DNA of 64,000 nucleotides from Cryobacterium arcticum (GTDB taxonomy: Bacteria > Actinomycetota > Actinomycetes > Actinomycetales > Microbacteriaceae): assembly GCF_003185895.1 (NCBI RefSeq), contig NZ_QHLY01000008.1:360-64359 (forward strand). Reading direction: 5' to 3'. The position numbers and the translations under genes were made by a program. Positions 49,012 through 59,698 of this stretch are shown in pieces. Position 1 is the stretch's first letter; each line of letters starts with the position of its first letter. The notes beneath the pieces are model-generated. The model searched no databases and was not told the origin of the DNA. It saw only the letters and a program-made list of their open reading frames with translations.

Positions 49012-49050
49012 CGGGCTCCCCGACGCCGAATCCAGGCGTCGGGGAGCCCG
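49012..49050 (+). terminator. Very stable intra-operon hairpin after the binding-protein gene
   Basis: CGGGCTCCCCGACGCC (49012-49027) pairs perfectly over 16 bp with GGCGTCGGGGAGCCCG (49035-49050) around a 7-nt loop. There is no T-tract and the permease start follows 20 bp later, so it likely protects the binding-protein mRNA or causes partial termination. Confidence 0.75.
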
Positions 49051-49070
49051 ACTTGAAGGCAGAAAGTCAC

Positions 49071-50123
49071 ATGACACGAACACTCGAACCAGACACCAGC
49101 GCCCCTGCGCCGGTCAAGCGTCCCGGTCGCGCTAGCGCCCTCACCTACAAGCACCGGCTCAGTCGCATGGATGTGAAGCTGTCGCCCTACCTGTACATCT
49201 CGCCGTTCTTCGTGCTGTTCGGGCTCGTCGGACTGTTTCCGCTGGTTTACACCTTCGTGGTGTCCCTCAACAACTGGAACCTGCTCAGCGGACCGGGGGA
49301 GTGGGTCGGCTTCGACAACTACAGCGCAGAGCTCGCCGACCCGCTGTTCTGGAACTCGCTGTTCAACACCATGAGCATCTTCCTGCTCTCGAGCATCCCG
49401 CAGCTGGTCGTCGCCACGGCCATCGCCGCCATCCTCGACCAGAACCTGCGCGCCAAGACCTTCTGGCGCATGAGCGTTCTCATTCCCTACGTCGTGACGC
49501 CGGTTGCCGTCGCCCTGATCTTCTCCAGCATGTTCAGCGAACAGAGCGGCCTGGTGAATCACCTGCTCAGTTTCGTCGGCGTGGACCCGATCGGGTGGAA
49601 GACCGACGTCCTGCCCAGCCACCTGGCCATCGCCGGCATGGTGAACTGGCGATGGACCGGCTACAACGCCCTCATCCTGCTCGCCGCCATGCAGTCGGTG
49701 CCGCGGGATATCCACGAATCAGCCGCTCTGGACGGGGCCGGCTTCGTACGCCGCTTCTTCTCGATCACTCTGCCGAGTATCCGCCCCACCATGATCTTCG
49801 TGATCATCACCGCCACCATCGGCGGGCTGCAGATCTTCACCGAGCCGCGCCTCTACGACGCCACGAGCTCCACGGCAGGTGGAGCCCACCGGCAATTCCA
49901 AACCACTGTGCTCTACCTGTGGGAGATGGCGTTCCAGAGGCAGAACTTCGGCAAGGCATCAGCGGTGGCGTTCATCCTCTTCATCATCATCGTGGCCTTC
50001 GGCCTACTCAACTTCCTGATCTCGCAGCGGATCGCGACGACGGATTCCCGATCTGAGTCCAAGAGAGCGAAACGTCAGCTGAGCCGCACGCTCCGAAACG
50101 GCGCGAAGGAGCCCCGAGCATGA
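49071..50123 (+). CDS. Sugar ABC transporter permease (CebF-like)
   Basis: A 350-residue CUT1 permease with six transmembrane helices (YISPFFVLFGLVGLFPLVYT first) and the EAA-type loop ESAALDGAGFVRRFFSITLP near 215-235, which contacts the ATPase. ATG 49071 is preferred over TTG 49053. The operon lacks its own ATPase, so it must borrow a shared one (MsiK type) encoded elsewhere, as is usual for CebEFG systems. Confidence 0.88.
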   Translation: MTRTLEPDTSAPAPVKRPGRASALTYKHRLSRMDVKLSPYLYISPFFVLFGLVGLFPLVYTFVVSLNNWNLLSGPGEWVGFDNYSAELADPLFWNSLFNTMSIFLLSSIPQLVVATAIAAILDQNLRAKTFWRMSVLIPYVVTPVAVALIFSSMFSEQSGLVNHLLSFVGVDPIGWKTDVLPSHLAIAGMVNWRWTGYNALILLAAMQSVPRDIHESAALDGAGFVRRFFSITLPSIRPTMIFVIITATIGGLQIFTEPRLYDATSSTAGGAHRQFQTTVLYLWEMAFQRQNFGKASAVAFILFIIIVAFGLLNFLISQRIATTDSRSESKRAKRQLSRTLRNGAKEPRA

Positions 50124-51031
50124 CCGACACCATCACCCGCGCCGAGAGCGCGTCGAGCACGCCAGAACCGGTGGCTCCCAAACTGCCCAAGAAGACCAAG
50201 CACAAGGGCCTCGGCATCGACCGCCGACCCGGCTTCCTCACCTACGGCATCCTGATCGCCCTGTTCGCCGGCGGCACCTACCCGCTCTGGTGGTCGGTCG
50301 TTGTGGGAGCGAGCCCTTCTTCGGTGTTGTCGCAGGAATGGCCGCCCCTGTTGCCGGGAGGGCAGTTCTGGGACAACGTCGCCGTTGTCTTCGACACCAT
50401 CCCGTTCTGGCAGGCCCTGCTCAACAGCGTGCTCGTGTCGACAATCATCACCGTGTCTGTGGTGTCGTTCTCTACCCTCGCCGGCTACGCGTTCGCGAAG
50501 CTCAAGTTCCGCGGCAGCAACGGGCTGATGGTGTTCGTGGTTGCGACGATGGCCATCCCCACCCAGCTGGGCATCATCCCGCTGTTCATCCTGATGCGCC
50601 AGTTCGGCTGGACCGGGTCGATCGGCGCGATCATCATCCCGACGCTCGTCACGGCCTTCGGAGTCTTCTTCATGCGGCAGTACCTCGTCGACGTGATTCC
50701 GGACGAACTGATCGAGGCCGCCCGGGTCGACGGTGCCAACATGATCACGACCTTCTGGAACGTGGCCGTGCCGGCCGCTCGCCCCGCGATGGCGATTCTG
50801 TCGCTCTTTACCTTCATGATGGCCTGGACCGACTTCCTCTGGCCGATGATCGTGTCGCCGCAGAACCCGACTCTCCAGGTCGCGCTCAGCCAGTTGCAGT
50901 CGGCGCGCTATATCGACTACTCGGTCGTGCTCGCCGGCGCGGTGCTCGCGACCCTTCCACTGCTGATCCTCTTTGTCTTCGCGGGCAAGCAGCTCATCTC
51001 AGGCATCATGGCGGGGGCCGTGAAGGGCTGA
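50120..51031 (+). CDS. Sugar ABC transporter permease (CebG-like)
   Basis: A 303-residue CUT1 permease. A 35-residue cytoplasmic start precedes six helices, with EAARVDGANMITTFWNVAVP near 197-216 as the EAA loop. The ATG overlaps the previous stop by 4 bp. No glycosidase gene follows, and a strong terminator comes next, so the operon ends here. Confidence 0.88.
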   Translation: MTDTITRAESASSTPEPVAPKLPKKTKHKGLGIDRRPGFLTYGILIALFAGGTYPLWWSVVVGASPSSVLSQEWPPLLPGGQFWDNVAVVFDTIPFWQALLNSVLVSTIITVSVVSFSTLAGYAFAKLKFRGSNGLMVFVVATMAIPTQLGIIPLFILMRQFGWTGSIGAIIIPTLVTAFGVFFMRQYLVDVIPDELIEAARVDGANMITTFWNVAVPAARPAMAILSLFTFMMAWTDFLWPMIVSPQNPTLQVALSQLQSARYIDYSVVLAGAVLATLPLLILFVFAGKQLISGIMAGAVKG

Positions 51032-51054
51032 TTCGAGCAGAGTGCATCAGCACT

Positions 51055-51108
51055 ACGACGCCGCGTGGCCGGCCGTTCGGGGGAACTCCGTCGGCCACGC
51101 GGCGTCGT
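51055..51108 (+). terminator. Rho-independent-type terminator of the sugar importer operon
   Basis: A perfect 17-bp stem, ACGACGCCGCGTGGCCG (51055-51071) with CGGCCACGCGGCGTCGT (51092-51108), around a 20-nt loop and followed by TCCTTT. It lies 24 bp after the permease stop. Confidence 0.82.
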
Positions 51109-51184
51109 TCCTTTAAGCGAAGCAGTGCGTCAGGCAGTGCGTATGCGTCAGCTGCAGCAGCGCATCAGAGCCCTGACCGGAGAG

Positions 51185-52618
51185 CTAGAACGGTGGCGGT
51201 TCTGCTCTGCCCAACGATCGGGGCAGTGAGGGTGCCGCCGGCGCCGGCGCTGACGGTGTCGGCTGGCCGATCGGGTTGGCGGGTTCGCGAGTGTAGGTCT
51301 TGCCGCCCGGGCTGGTCCAGGTGAGCGCCCCGGTCGGGGTTTGCCGGGTGCGGAAGCTGGATTGGTGTTTCAACCGGTGACAGGCCTTGCACAGGTGCAC
51401 CAGGTTCCCGACGGCGGTCGGTCCGCCCTTGTTCCACGGCACGGTGTGGTCGATTTCACTGTGGGTGGCTGTGCGATTGCAGCCGATGCCCTGACAGGTT
51501 TGATCGCGGATCTCGGTGTACCGCTTCATATCTGCCGGGGGTGTGTACGAGTCGCGGCCGACGGAGAGCATGCACCCGGTTTCCGGGTGGGTGAGGATCC
51601 GGTCCCAACTGGGCGCGGTGCCGGCCAGTCGACGGGCGGTTTCCGGATCGATCGGCCCGTACCCTTCGAGCATCCCGGGTTCGAAGCTCTTCCCCATCAG
51701 GGTGAGCACGGGAACGGTGACGTGCACGGTGCCGCGGATGCCCCGGCCCAGGCCGCCGGCGCATTCACCGTCCAGCAGTAGGTCCCGGAAGGCGTCTGCG
51801 CGGCGTTGATCCATCGTGCGCAGCACCACCTCGCAGCCGGGATCGGCGCCGTCGGCACCATCGTTGGTGTCGGCGTCGTTGAGGCTCTTCGCGATCCGGG
51901 TCAACCGGTCATACCCGGCCTGGGCTTCATCGGCCTTGAGGTACGCATTCAACCAAGCCATGCCGTCCACGTCGGGCTGCAGCACCACCCGCCGCAGGGT
52001 TACGCCGACGTCGGCGCGCTCCTGCAACGACACCGGATGCAATCGGTCCAGTTCTCGGGCGGCAACCCTGCCGAACTGCGTCGCGGTGAGCTTCTCCGCT
52101 TTACCCAGTACAGCCGCTTCGAGAGCGGGCAGTACTTCGTCGGGGGCGCCGGTGGTGACGTCCTGCATCCTGAGCACGTGCGCCCAGCTGATCCGGCCCT
52201 GCGCCAACGCCTTCTGAAACCCGGGCAGTTTCTCGACCAGGTGGGCGGCGTTGAAGATCATCATCCGCGCCGTCGTGGAGTGCAGCCGGAGCGCCCCGGC
52301 GACCTCGGTCGCGAGGGTGCGCTCGGCCAGCTCGACGTCGTCCCAGGCCGGGCCGTGTGCGTGGGTGTCGGGATCGTTCGCCCCGGTTTCGACCGGGTCT
52401 CCGCGCAGTCCGGCGATGATCCGGGGGTGCTCGCCGAGCCGGTGCAGTTCGGCGAGAAGCCGGGCTCGTTCGGCATGGATCGCCGACATCTGCCGGGCGT
52501 TCTCGATCAGCGGATCGATGATCGCGGCGATCGCCGCGGAGGTGGCATCGATGCCCTCGGGTCGAGCCGTGTCGGGCTCGACTGGGGCGTCTTCGGGTGT
52601 GGCGTTTGAGGTGGCCAT
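51185..52618 (-). CDS. DUF222/13E12-repeat HNH endonuclease-like protein
   Basis: A 477-residue protein. An N-terminal DUF222 helical region (about 20-330) is followed by a C-terminal HNH nuclease motif near 385-420 (HSEIDHTVPWNKGGPTAVGN, then LCKACHRLKH) with two Cys/His zinc knuckles (CQGIGC and CKAC). The 13E12 family is present in many copies in actinobacterial genomes and is often linked to mobile DNA, but its role is unknown. No terminal repeats or integrase surround this copy. Confidence 0.85.
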   Translation of the reverse strand: MATSNATPEDAPVEPDTARPEGIDATSAAIAAIIDPLIENARQMSAIHAERARLLAELHRLGEHPRIIAGLRGDPVETGANDPDTHAHGPAWDDVELAERTLATEVAGALRLHSTTARMMIFNAAHLVEKLPGFQKALAQGRISWAHVLRMQDVTTGAPDEVLPALEAAVLGKAEKLTATQFGRVAARELDRLHPVSLQERADVGVTLRRVVLQPDVDGMAWLNAYLKADEAQAGYDRLTRIAKSLNDADTNDGADGADPGCEVVLRTMDQRRADAFRDLLLDGECAGGLGRGIRGTVHVTVPVLTLMGKSFEPGMLEGYGPIDPETARRLAGTAPSWDRILTHPETGCMLSVGRDSYTPPADMKRYTEIRDQTCQGIGCNRTATHSEIDHTVPWNKGGPTAVGNLVHLCKACHRLKHQSSFRTRQTPTGALTWTSPGGKTYTREPANPIGQPTPSAPAPAAPSLPRSLGRAEPPPF

Positions 52619-52739
52619 GGCTCTATAGAACCACCACCCACTGACACTGCCGATCCCAGTAAATCAGCGGTGGAGAAGGCCACAAACAGGCCGCCTGTGC
52701 AGGAGCCGCGGGGCGACAGGCCCAGGGCCGAAAGCAAGA

Positions 52740-52768
52740 ACGGCGCCCCTGTTGCGCAGGGGCGCCGT
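52740..52768 (-). terminator. Hairpin terminator for the NAD(P)-binding protein gene
   Basis: ACGGCGCCCCTG (52740-52751) pairs perfectly over 12 bp with CAGGGGCGCCGT (52757-52768). On the minus strand it is followed by TCTTGCTTTC. It lies 31 bp beyond the minus-strand stop at 52800 and ahead of the HNH gene. Confidence 0.72.
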
Positions 52769-52799
52769 CGAAATCGTGGCTATCAGCCAAAGGCCGCCA

Positions 52800-53495
52800 T
52801 CAGGCGAAAACGCGCACAGCCTCCTGCACCGTGACCGGTCCCGTCACCAAGTGCAGCACCGTGCGCGATCCGGCGCCGGTGCGCAGAATTTCCGCAATCA
52901 CCGCGGCAACGTCTGCGCGCGGGATGCTGCCCCGAGGCTCGGGCCTAACCGCTCCCTCGGCATCCGGGCCGGTGAGTTCCAGGCGTACCAGGCCGGTGGG
53001 GGCGTCGTCGGTGAGCGTGCCGGGGCGCACGATGGTCCAATCCAGGTCGCGGCGCACCAGGTCTTCCTCGGCGCCGAGCTTGGCCTGCAGGTACACCAGG
53101 AAGTCCTCAGGTACCCCGTCGGGCTTCGCACCGTCGCGCACGAGGTCGGCGCCGGTTGAGGAGATCTGTACGAACCGCGTCACGCCCGCGGCTTCCGCCG
53201 CATCCGCCAGGAGCACCGAGGCGCCCAGGTCGACCGAGCCCTTTCGGGCGTCTCCGCTGCCCGCGCCCGCACCGGCCGCGAAGACCGCGGCGTCGGCACC
53301 GGCGAGCACCGCAGCAATGGCGTCAACGGTGCTGTTCTCCAGGTCGAGAACCACCGGCTGGGCGCCATCCAACAGCAGGTCGGCGCTCTGCTCCTCCTTG
53401 CGGATCAGCCCGATGACGGTGTGACCGTCACCCGACATTTCCCGCGTGAGTGCCCGAGCAATTTTGCCGTGTCCGCCAGCTATAACAATTCTCAT
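52800..53495 (-). CDS. NAD(P)H-binding atypical short-chain dehydrogenase
   Basis: A 231-residue Rossmann protein of the NAD(P)H-binding (NmrA/YwnB-like) type, with IAGGHGKIARAL (residues 5-16) for the nucleotide, RFVQISSTGAD and a YLQAKLGAE segment like an SDR YxxxK. It is probably a small redox enzyme or redox sensor. Start 53495 (MRIVIAGGHGKIA) is chosen on family grounds; a longer frame starts at 53558. Confidence 0.8.
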   Translation of the reverse strand: MRIVIAGGHGKIARALTREMSGDGHTVIGLIRKEEQSADLLLDGAQPVVLDLENSTVDAIAAVLAGADAAVFAAGAGAGSGDARKGSVDLGASVLLADAAEAAGVTRFVQISSTGADLVRDGAKPDGVPEDFLVYLQAKLGAEEDLVRRDLDWTIVRPGTLTDDAPTGLVRLELTGPDAEGAVRPEPRGSIPRADVAAVIAEILRTGAGSRTVLHLVTGPVTVQEAVRVFA

Positions 53496-53584
53496 ACTCG
53501 ATACAACAGGCGCGCCAACGAGGGAATTCCCCGGCACGCACCGCCTGCGGTGCGACACGCCCGTTGCAGACTAGGCTCGGCAGC

Positions 53585-54445
53585 GTGTCTGAACCAACGC
53601 GCCGGGGGGCGTCACCGCGCGTGCGCCGTCGTCGCACGCTTGTCGTAGCGACGGCTGTAGTTCTCGTGATCGCCGGAGCCGGAGCGGTGATCCTGGGCGG
53701 AATCACCGGTCGAGCGGCCACGGCGCCGACGGCAGCCGCCACCGCCACGACCACTCCCGATGCCGAGCCTGCCGAGCCGACCGAGCCGCCGCGGCCATCA
53801 CCGTCGACCTCGCCCGAACCCGCTCCTGCACCAACGTTCAATCGAGCTGCACATTCGATCGATGACCCGGACAGCATCTGGGTCGTCGTCGACAAGCTGC
53901 GGCCATTCAATCCCGTCGACTACGCCCCGGGCGATCTGGTCGACGTTCCGGTTCCGTTCGCCAACCCTCCCCAGATGCGGGTAGAGGCGTCAGATGCCGT
54001 TGTCGCTCTCTTCGCTGCCTTCACCGCCGATACCGGCTTGGCACTGCAGTCCCAGAGCGCCTACCGCAGCTTCGACACGCAGACGACGGTCTACAACCGG
54101 GACATCGCCTCTCTCGGGCAGGCCGGCGCCGACCTCAGTACCGCCCGCCCCGGCACGAGCGAGCATCAGACCGGCCTGACCATCGACATCAGCGCCCAGC
54201 CCGGGCAGTGCTCCCTGAACGCCTGTTTCGCCGATACCCCGCACGGCCAGTGGCTGGCCGCCAATGCCTGGCGATTCGGCTTTCTGTTGCGGTACCCGGC
54301 TGACAAAGTGGCCGTGACCGGATACGAGTTCGAGCCCTGGCACTACCGGTACATCGGCATCGATCTGGCCACCGAAATGCACAACACCGGCGTGACCACT
54401 CTCGAGGAATTCTTCGGCCTTCCGGCGGCCCCGTCCTACAACTGA
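53585..54445 (+). CDS. D-alanyl-D-alanine carboxypeptidase, VanY/M15B type
   Basis: A 286-residue membrane-anchored protein with a signal-anchor helix near 18-38, a Thr/Pro/Ala-rich linker, then an M15B zinc peptidase domain (about 125-280). Visible are SAYRSFDTQ, zinc ligands in SEHQTGLTIDI and catalytic Glu plus His in FEPWHYRYIG. It trims the terminal D-Ala of peptidoglycan stem peptides outside the membrane. GTG 53585 is preceded by TAGGCT (53572-53577) at 7 nt, suggesting a leaderless mRNA. Two more surface proteins follow. Confidence 0.85.
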   Translation: MSEPTRRGASPRVRRRRTLVVATAVVLVIAGAGAVILGGITGRAATAPTAAATATTTPDAEPAEPTEPPRPSPSTSPEPAPAPTFNRAAHSIDDPDSIWVVVDKLRPFNPVDYAPGDLVDVPVPFANPPQMRVEASDAVVALFAAFTADTGLALQSQSAYRSFDTQTTVYNRDIASLGQAGADLSTARPGTSEHQTGLTIDISAQPGQCSLNACFADTPHGQWLAANAWRFGFLLRYPADKVAVTGYEFEPWHYRYIGIDLATEMHNTGVTTLEEFFGLPAAPSYN

Positions 54446-54546
54446 TTCCATGCTCATGCATGGGTTGTGCAGGCTCCGCACAGTGTTCTGCCAAGTAGGG
54501 ATGTTTTCCTTGCGGGTCCCCACCCCCGCTGACGAGAAACGATTTT

Positions 54547-55704
54547 GTGCGCCCCGCTTCCCCTCCCGAATCCCGCAAGTCCACCCGACGACACCTTAAA
54601 CGCCAGCAGAAGAGGGCCCAGCGCAAGCGCCACCTCGTTGTCGTAGCGAGCCTCACTGTCGGCACGACCGTGGTGGCCATCATCGCCGGCCTCGTCATCG
54701 ACAGCGGCGCGTTCAGCGCCGAAGCCGGCCCCGCGAGCGCGGCCCCGGCGTCGCAGACTGTCGTCACGCCGACCCCGACGCCGTCCGCCACGATTTCGAT
54801 GCCGGCCGCGACAGAGACTGCCGAGCCCATCGTGCGCAGCGCCGTTGTGGCATCGGATGGTTCGCCCGCCGGCCCCGTCACCGGCGGTACCGTCGTCACG
54901 GTCACGGGCACCGACCTCGAAGGTGTCACCAGCGCGAGCTTCGGCGACAACCCGGCGACCGTGGTCGCGGCCACCAGTGACACCGTCACTCTGGAGACTC
55001 CCGCAGCGACCGACCTCAGCACCGGCGCCGTCACCGTGAACCTCTTCGCCGACACCGGAGCGCCCGTGCAGGTGGTCGGCGGTGCCGACGCAGCCGGGAG
55101 CGCCGATGGGACCTCGAGTGCCGCTGCCACGGCCGCCCTCACCGAGGCCATCGAGGCGACGAGCAGTGCCGCCGTCACGGCTACGGCCGCGCCGGCGGCC
55201 ACTCCCGCTCCTGCCGTGCTCACCTTCACCTACGTGCCGGATCCCGCGATCACCGCGCAGATCGACTATGCCCTCGCGCACTGGAACAACTACAACTCAG
55301 CGGTGTACGGCGCTATCTCCGGTAACGACTGTGTGAACTTCACCAGCCAGTCACTGCTCGCCCGCGGCTGGACGATGGACGCAGAATGGTCGTTCAGCGC
55401 CGGACAGTACAGCGCGGCCTGGGCCAGTTCCACGGCCTTCGCCGCGTACCTCAGCGCCCACCCGGAGCGTGCCACCGCGCTCAGCGATGACCAACGCGAC
55501 CAGGTGAAGGTCGGCGACGTCGTGCAGTTCGACTGGGATGACTCCGGCGACAGGGACCACACCGGCATCGTGACAAGGGTCGAGCGCACCGCCACCGGCG
55601 TGGAGATCTACTACGCGGGACACACGGCCAACACCGACTACCGCTCGGTGGACGCATCCCTCGCTGCCGGCGGCGGAAGCGTGAGCTACTGGAGCATCGT
55701 CTAG
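54547..55704 (+). CDS. Surface protein with IPT/TIG domain and amidase-like domain
   Basis: A 385-residue protein. A basic start and a signal-anchor helix (about 32-55) precede an Ala/Thr/Pro-rich stretch, an IPT/TIG immunoglobulin-like domain near 95-170 (GGTVVTVTGTDLEGVTSASF), a second low-complexity linker and a C-terminal amidase_6 domain (about 235-385). In that domain NDCVNFTSQSLLARGW carries the likely catalytic Cys, and DHTGIVTRV supplies the His. A role in cleaving peptidoglycan or another amide at the cell surface is inferred. It is a paralogue of the next gene, which lacks the TIG domain. Confidence 0.78.
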   Translation: MRPASPPESRKSTRRHLKRQQKRAQRKRHLVVVASLTVGTTVVAIIAGLVIDSGAFSAEAGPASAAPASQTVVTPTPTPSATISMPAATETAEPIVRSAVVASDGSPAGPVTGGTVVTVTGTDLEGVTSASFGDNPATVVAATSDTVTLETPAATDLSTGAVTVNLFADTGAPVQVVGGADAAGSADGTSSAAATAALTEAIEATSSAAVTATAAPAATPAPAVLTFTYVPDPAITAQIDYALAHWNNYNSAVYGAISGNDCVNFTSQSLLARGWTMDAEWSFSAGQYSAAWASSTAFAAYLSAHPERATALSDDQRDQVKVGDVVQFDWDDSGDRDHTGIVTRVERTATGVEIYYAGHTANTDYRSVDASLAAGGGSVSYWSIV

Positions 55705-55803
55705 CCCGGGTTTTTCATCGGCCGCTCATAGCCCGGTCCCAGACTCTTCACCAAAAGGTGTGATTTGCTGGAGGATTCGTCCCCCCGAACAGAGGTAATC
55801 GTT

Positions 55804-56496
55804 GTGGCTGTAGCTCGACCTGCACGAATCGGCGTCGTCGCCCTGGTACTCGGTGGCATCGTCGTCGGCGGGGTGGCTCTGGCAACCTCAACCAACGATC
55901 GGGGCACCTCGGGGCAGACCGCGTCGACGGATGCCGCGGCATCCGTTGCCACCACGGCAGCGCCGGAGGCCGACACCCGCGAGACGCCCACCGCGACGGC
56001 CGCGCCGGTCGAAATGGACGCCAATGTGCAGGCCCAACTGGACTACGCGCTCACCTACTGGAGCGACTACAACACCGACGAATACGGCGTTGTCGACGGC
56101 AACGACTGCGTGAACTTCACCAGTCAGTCCCTGGTGGCCCGCGGCTGGGCCATGGATGAGGACTGGTACACCAGTGGCACCGGCTCTGACTTCGACTTCT
56201 CGTCGCCCTGGGTGAGCTCGACCGCATTCATGAACTACCTCGCCGACTCCGGCCGCGCTACTGCCCTCACTGACGACCAGCGCGACCAGGTGAAGCTCGG
56301 CGATGTGGTGCAGTTCGACTGGGACAACTCCGGCGACCGCGACCACACCGCCATCGTGTCCCGCATCGAGGGCAGCGGCGACGACATCGTGATCTACTAC
56401 GCCGGGCACACCGACGACTCCGACTACCTCTCGGTGGACTTCGCGATCACCGAAAAGCACCCGGGCGGCACCGCGTACTACTGGAGCATCCCCTAG
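55804..56496 (+). CDS. Surface protein with amidase-like domain
   Basis: A 230-residue protein with a signal-anchor helix at about 8-30, a short Thr/Ala linker and one amidase_6 domain (about 75-230) with NDCVNFTSQSLVARGW (Cys nucleophile) and RDHTAIVSRI (His). The domain is strongly similar to that of the preceding gene, including FDWDNSGDRDHT, so the pair arose by tandem duplication with gain or loss of the TIG domain. GTG 55804 has AGAGG upstream; a TTG at 55765 is an alternative. Confidence 0.78.
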   Translation: MAVARPARIGVVALVLGGIVVGGVALATSTNDRGTSGQTASTDAAASVATTAAPEADTRETPTATAAPVEMDANVQAQLDYALTYWSDYNTDEYGVVDGNDCVNFTSQSLVARGWAMDEDWYTSGTGSDFDFSSPWVSSTAFMNYLADSGRATALTDDQRDQVKLGDVVQFDWDNSGDRDHTAIVSRIEGSGDDIVIYYAGHTDDSDYLSVDFAITEKHPGGTAYYWSIP

Positions 56497-56535
56497 TCCC
56501 CACCTTAGGAACCGGTGCGCCCACTTGCGCCAAGA

Positions 56536-56566
56536 TGCCCCGTCACGGATTGTGACGGGGCATTTT
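56536..56566. terminator. Rho-independent terminator between the amidase gene and pgm
   Basis: TGCCCCGTCAC (56536-56546) pairs perfectly with GTGACGGGGCA (56552-56562) around GGATT, followed by TTTT on the plus strand. It lies between convergent genes. Confidence 0.88.
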
Positions 56567-56587
56567 CGCGCAACTCGCGGCTGGGCG

Positions 56588-58204
<1,617 letters not shown>

Positions 58205-58240
58205 AGTGCCCAGTCTTGCACTCCAACTAGGCTGTGAGCC

Positions 58241-59185
58241 ATGCCAGAGACTCCGGATGTGCACTACAGCTTTCTGGGCCCCGCCGGGACCTTCACCGAG
58301 GCAGCCCTCGCCCAAGTACCCGAGGCGCAGGGCCTGCCGTGGCGGGCCGTCAACAACGTGGGGGAGGCTCTCGCCGACGTCGTGAACGGCCGGAGCGTCG
58401 CCGCCATGATCGCAATCGAGAATTCGGTCGACGGTGGCGTCTCCGCCACCCAGGACGCCCTCGCGAGCGTGCCCAACCTGCGGATCCTCGGCGAGTACCT
58501 CGTACCGGTCAACTTCGTGCTTGTCGCCCGGCCCGGCACCACCCTCGACGACGTCAAGATCGTCAACGCGCATCCGGTGGCGTACGCGCAGTGCCGCAGC
58601 TGGCTCGAGGCCACCCTGCCCAAGCACGGGCACATCCCGTCGTCGAGCAACGTGGCCGCCGCAGCCGCCCTGTTCGAACCCGGGCCGGCGGATGCCGCTG
58701 TCGCCCCGCCCGGCATCGAGAAGCACCACGACCTGGTGGTGCTCGCCCGTGACATCGGCGACAACCCCAATGCCGTCACCCGCTTCGTGCTGGTCGGCCG
58801 CACCACCGAGATCCCCGCGCCCACGGGCGCCGACAAGACCAGCGTGATCGTGGAGTTGCCGGAAGACCGTGCCGGTGCGCTGCTCGAGATGCTCGAACAG
58901 TTCGCCACCCGCGGCGTCAACCTCAGCCTCATCCAGTCCCGGCCGATCGGCGATGCCATGGGCCGGTACCGGTTCGTCATCGACGCCGACGGCCACATCC
59001 TCGACGAACGGGTGGCGGATGCGCTGCTGGGACTTCGCCGGTTCAGCCCCAAGGTGATCTTCCTCGGCTCCTATCCGCGGGCCGACCGGGCGCCGAACGT
59101 GTTCACCTCCCGCTACGACGACGAGGTCTTCATCGAGGCCAGGGACTGGCTGCGCGGCCTGGTGTCGGGGGAGCCGCAGGCATGA
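58241..59185 (+). CDS. pheA: Prephenate dehydratase
   Basis: A 314-residue monofunctional prephenate dehydratase making phenylpyruvate for phenylalanine synthesis. The catalytic domain covers about 5-185 ([33 protein letters not shown] with the conserved TRF). An ACT domain (about 200-285) binds phenylalanine for feedback control; its usual ESRP motif is QSRP here. The ATG overlaps nothing upstream. TAGGCT (58228-58233) ends 7 nt before it, suggesting leaderless translation. The stop overlaps the next start by 4 bp. Confidence 0.93.
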   Translation: MPETPDVHYSFLGPAGTFTEAALAQVPEAQGLPWRAVNNVGEALADVVNGRSVAAMIAIENSVDGGVSATQDALASVPNLRILGEYLVPVNFVLVARPGTTLDDVKIVNAHPVAYAQCRSWLEATLPKHGHIPSSSNVAAAAALFEPGPADAAVAPPGIEKHHDLVVLARDIGDNPNAVTRFVLVGRTTEIPAPTGADKTSVIVELPEDRAGALLEMLEQFATRGVNLSLIQSRPIGDAMGRYRFVIDADGHILDERVADALLGLRRFSPKVIFLGSYPRADRAPNVFTSRYDDEVFIEARDWLRGLVSGEPQA

Positions 59186-59691
59186 CCGGACAGGGGGATA
59201 CCGGCCGCCCGGCGATCGACCCCCGTCACGACGCGATCTACCAGCGCGGCTATCAGCCCGGCACCGGCGCCCCTGCGGCCCCCGCGGCCCGCCGGCCCCT
59301 GATTGTGCCGCCGCCCGCCGGAGCCTCGGTCGACGCAGCTCGCCCTGCCGACGAGTCGATTGACGACCTCGCGGACCTGGCCATCGCCGACACCGATTTT
59401 CAGGACGAGTACGAGCCGTCCCGATGGAACCCGTACATAGCGCTGCTGTGGCTGCTCGGGGTTCTGCTTCCCACCGGCGGCCTGGCCCTGCAGTGGCAGG
59501 CGGTGAACGGAATGTTCCAGAACAACTCGTGGTCAGGGAGCGGTGCGCCGCCGTTTTCGGTGGTCATCCAGCAGTTCAGCTACGTGGCCTCGCCGTCCCT
59601 GATCACCTCCGGCTTTATGATCATGGCGGGCCTGCTGTTCTGGCACGCCGTCGCCTGGCGCGCCAAGCGGAGCGCTCGCTCATCGAGGTGA
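59182..59691 (+). CDS. Small membrane protein of unknown function
   Basis: A 169-residue protein: about 85 residues of hydrophilic, Pro/Ala-rich cytoplasmic sequence, then two hydrophobic helices (near 90-108 and 138-158) with a short Ser/Gly-rich loop. It is translationally coupled to pheA (ATGA overlap). No domain is recognised, and the coupling does not by itself reveal a role in aromatic amino acid synthesis. Confidence 0.65.
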   Translation: MTGQGDTGRPAIDPRHDAIYQRGYQPGTGAPAAPAARRPLIVPPPAGASVDAARPADESIDDLADLAIADTDFQDEYEPSRWNPYIALLWLLGVLLPTGGLALQWQAVNGMFQNNSWSGSGAPPFSVVIQQFSYVASPSLITSGFMIMAGLLFWHAVAWRAKRSARSSR

Positions 59692-59698
59692 GGCCAGA

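Noticed and set aside
44556..52618. Restriction-modification system formed by the methyltransferase and the HNH protein
   Set aside because: They are 6 kb apart on opposite strands with an ABC operon between. The HNH protein belongs to the 13E12 family rather than to a restriction enzyme family.
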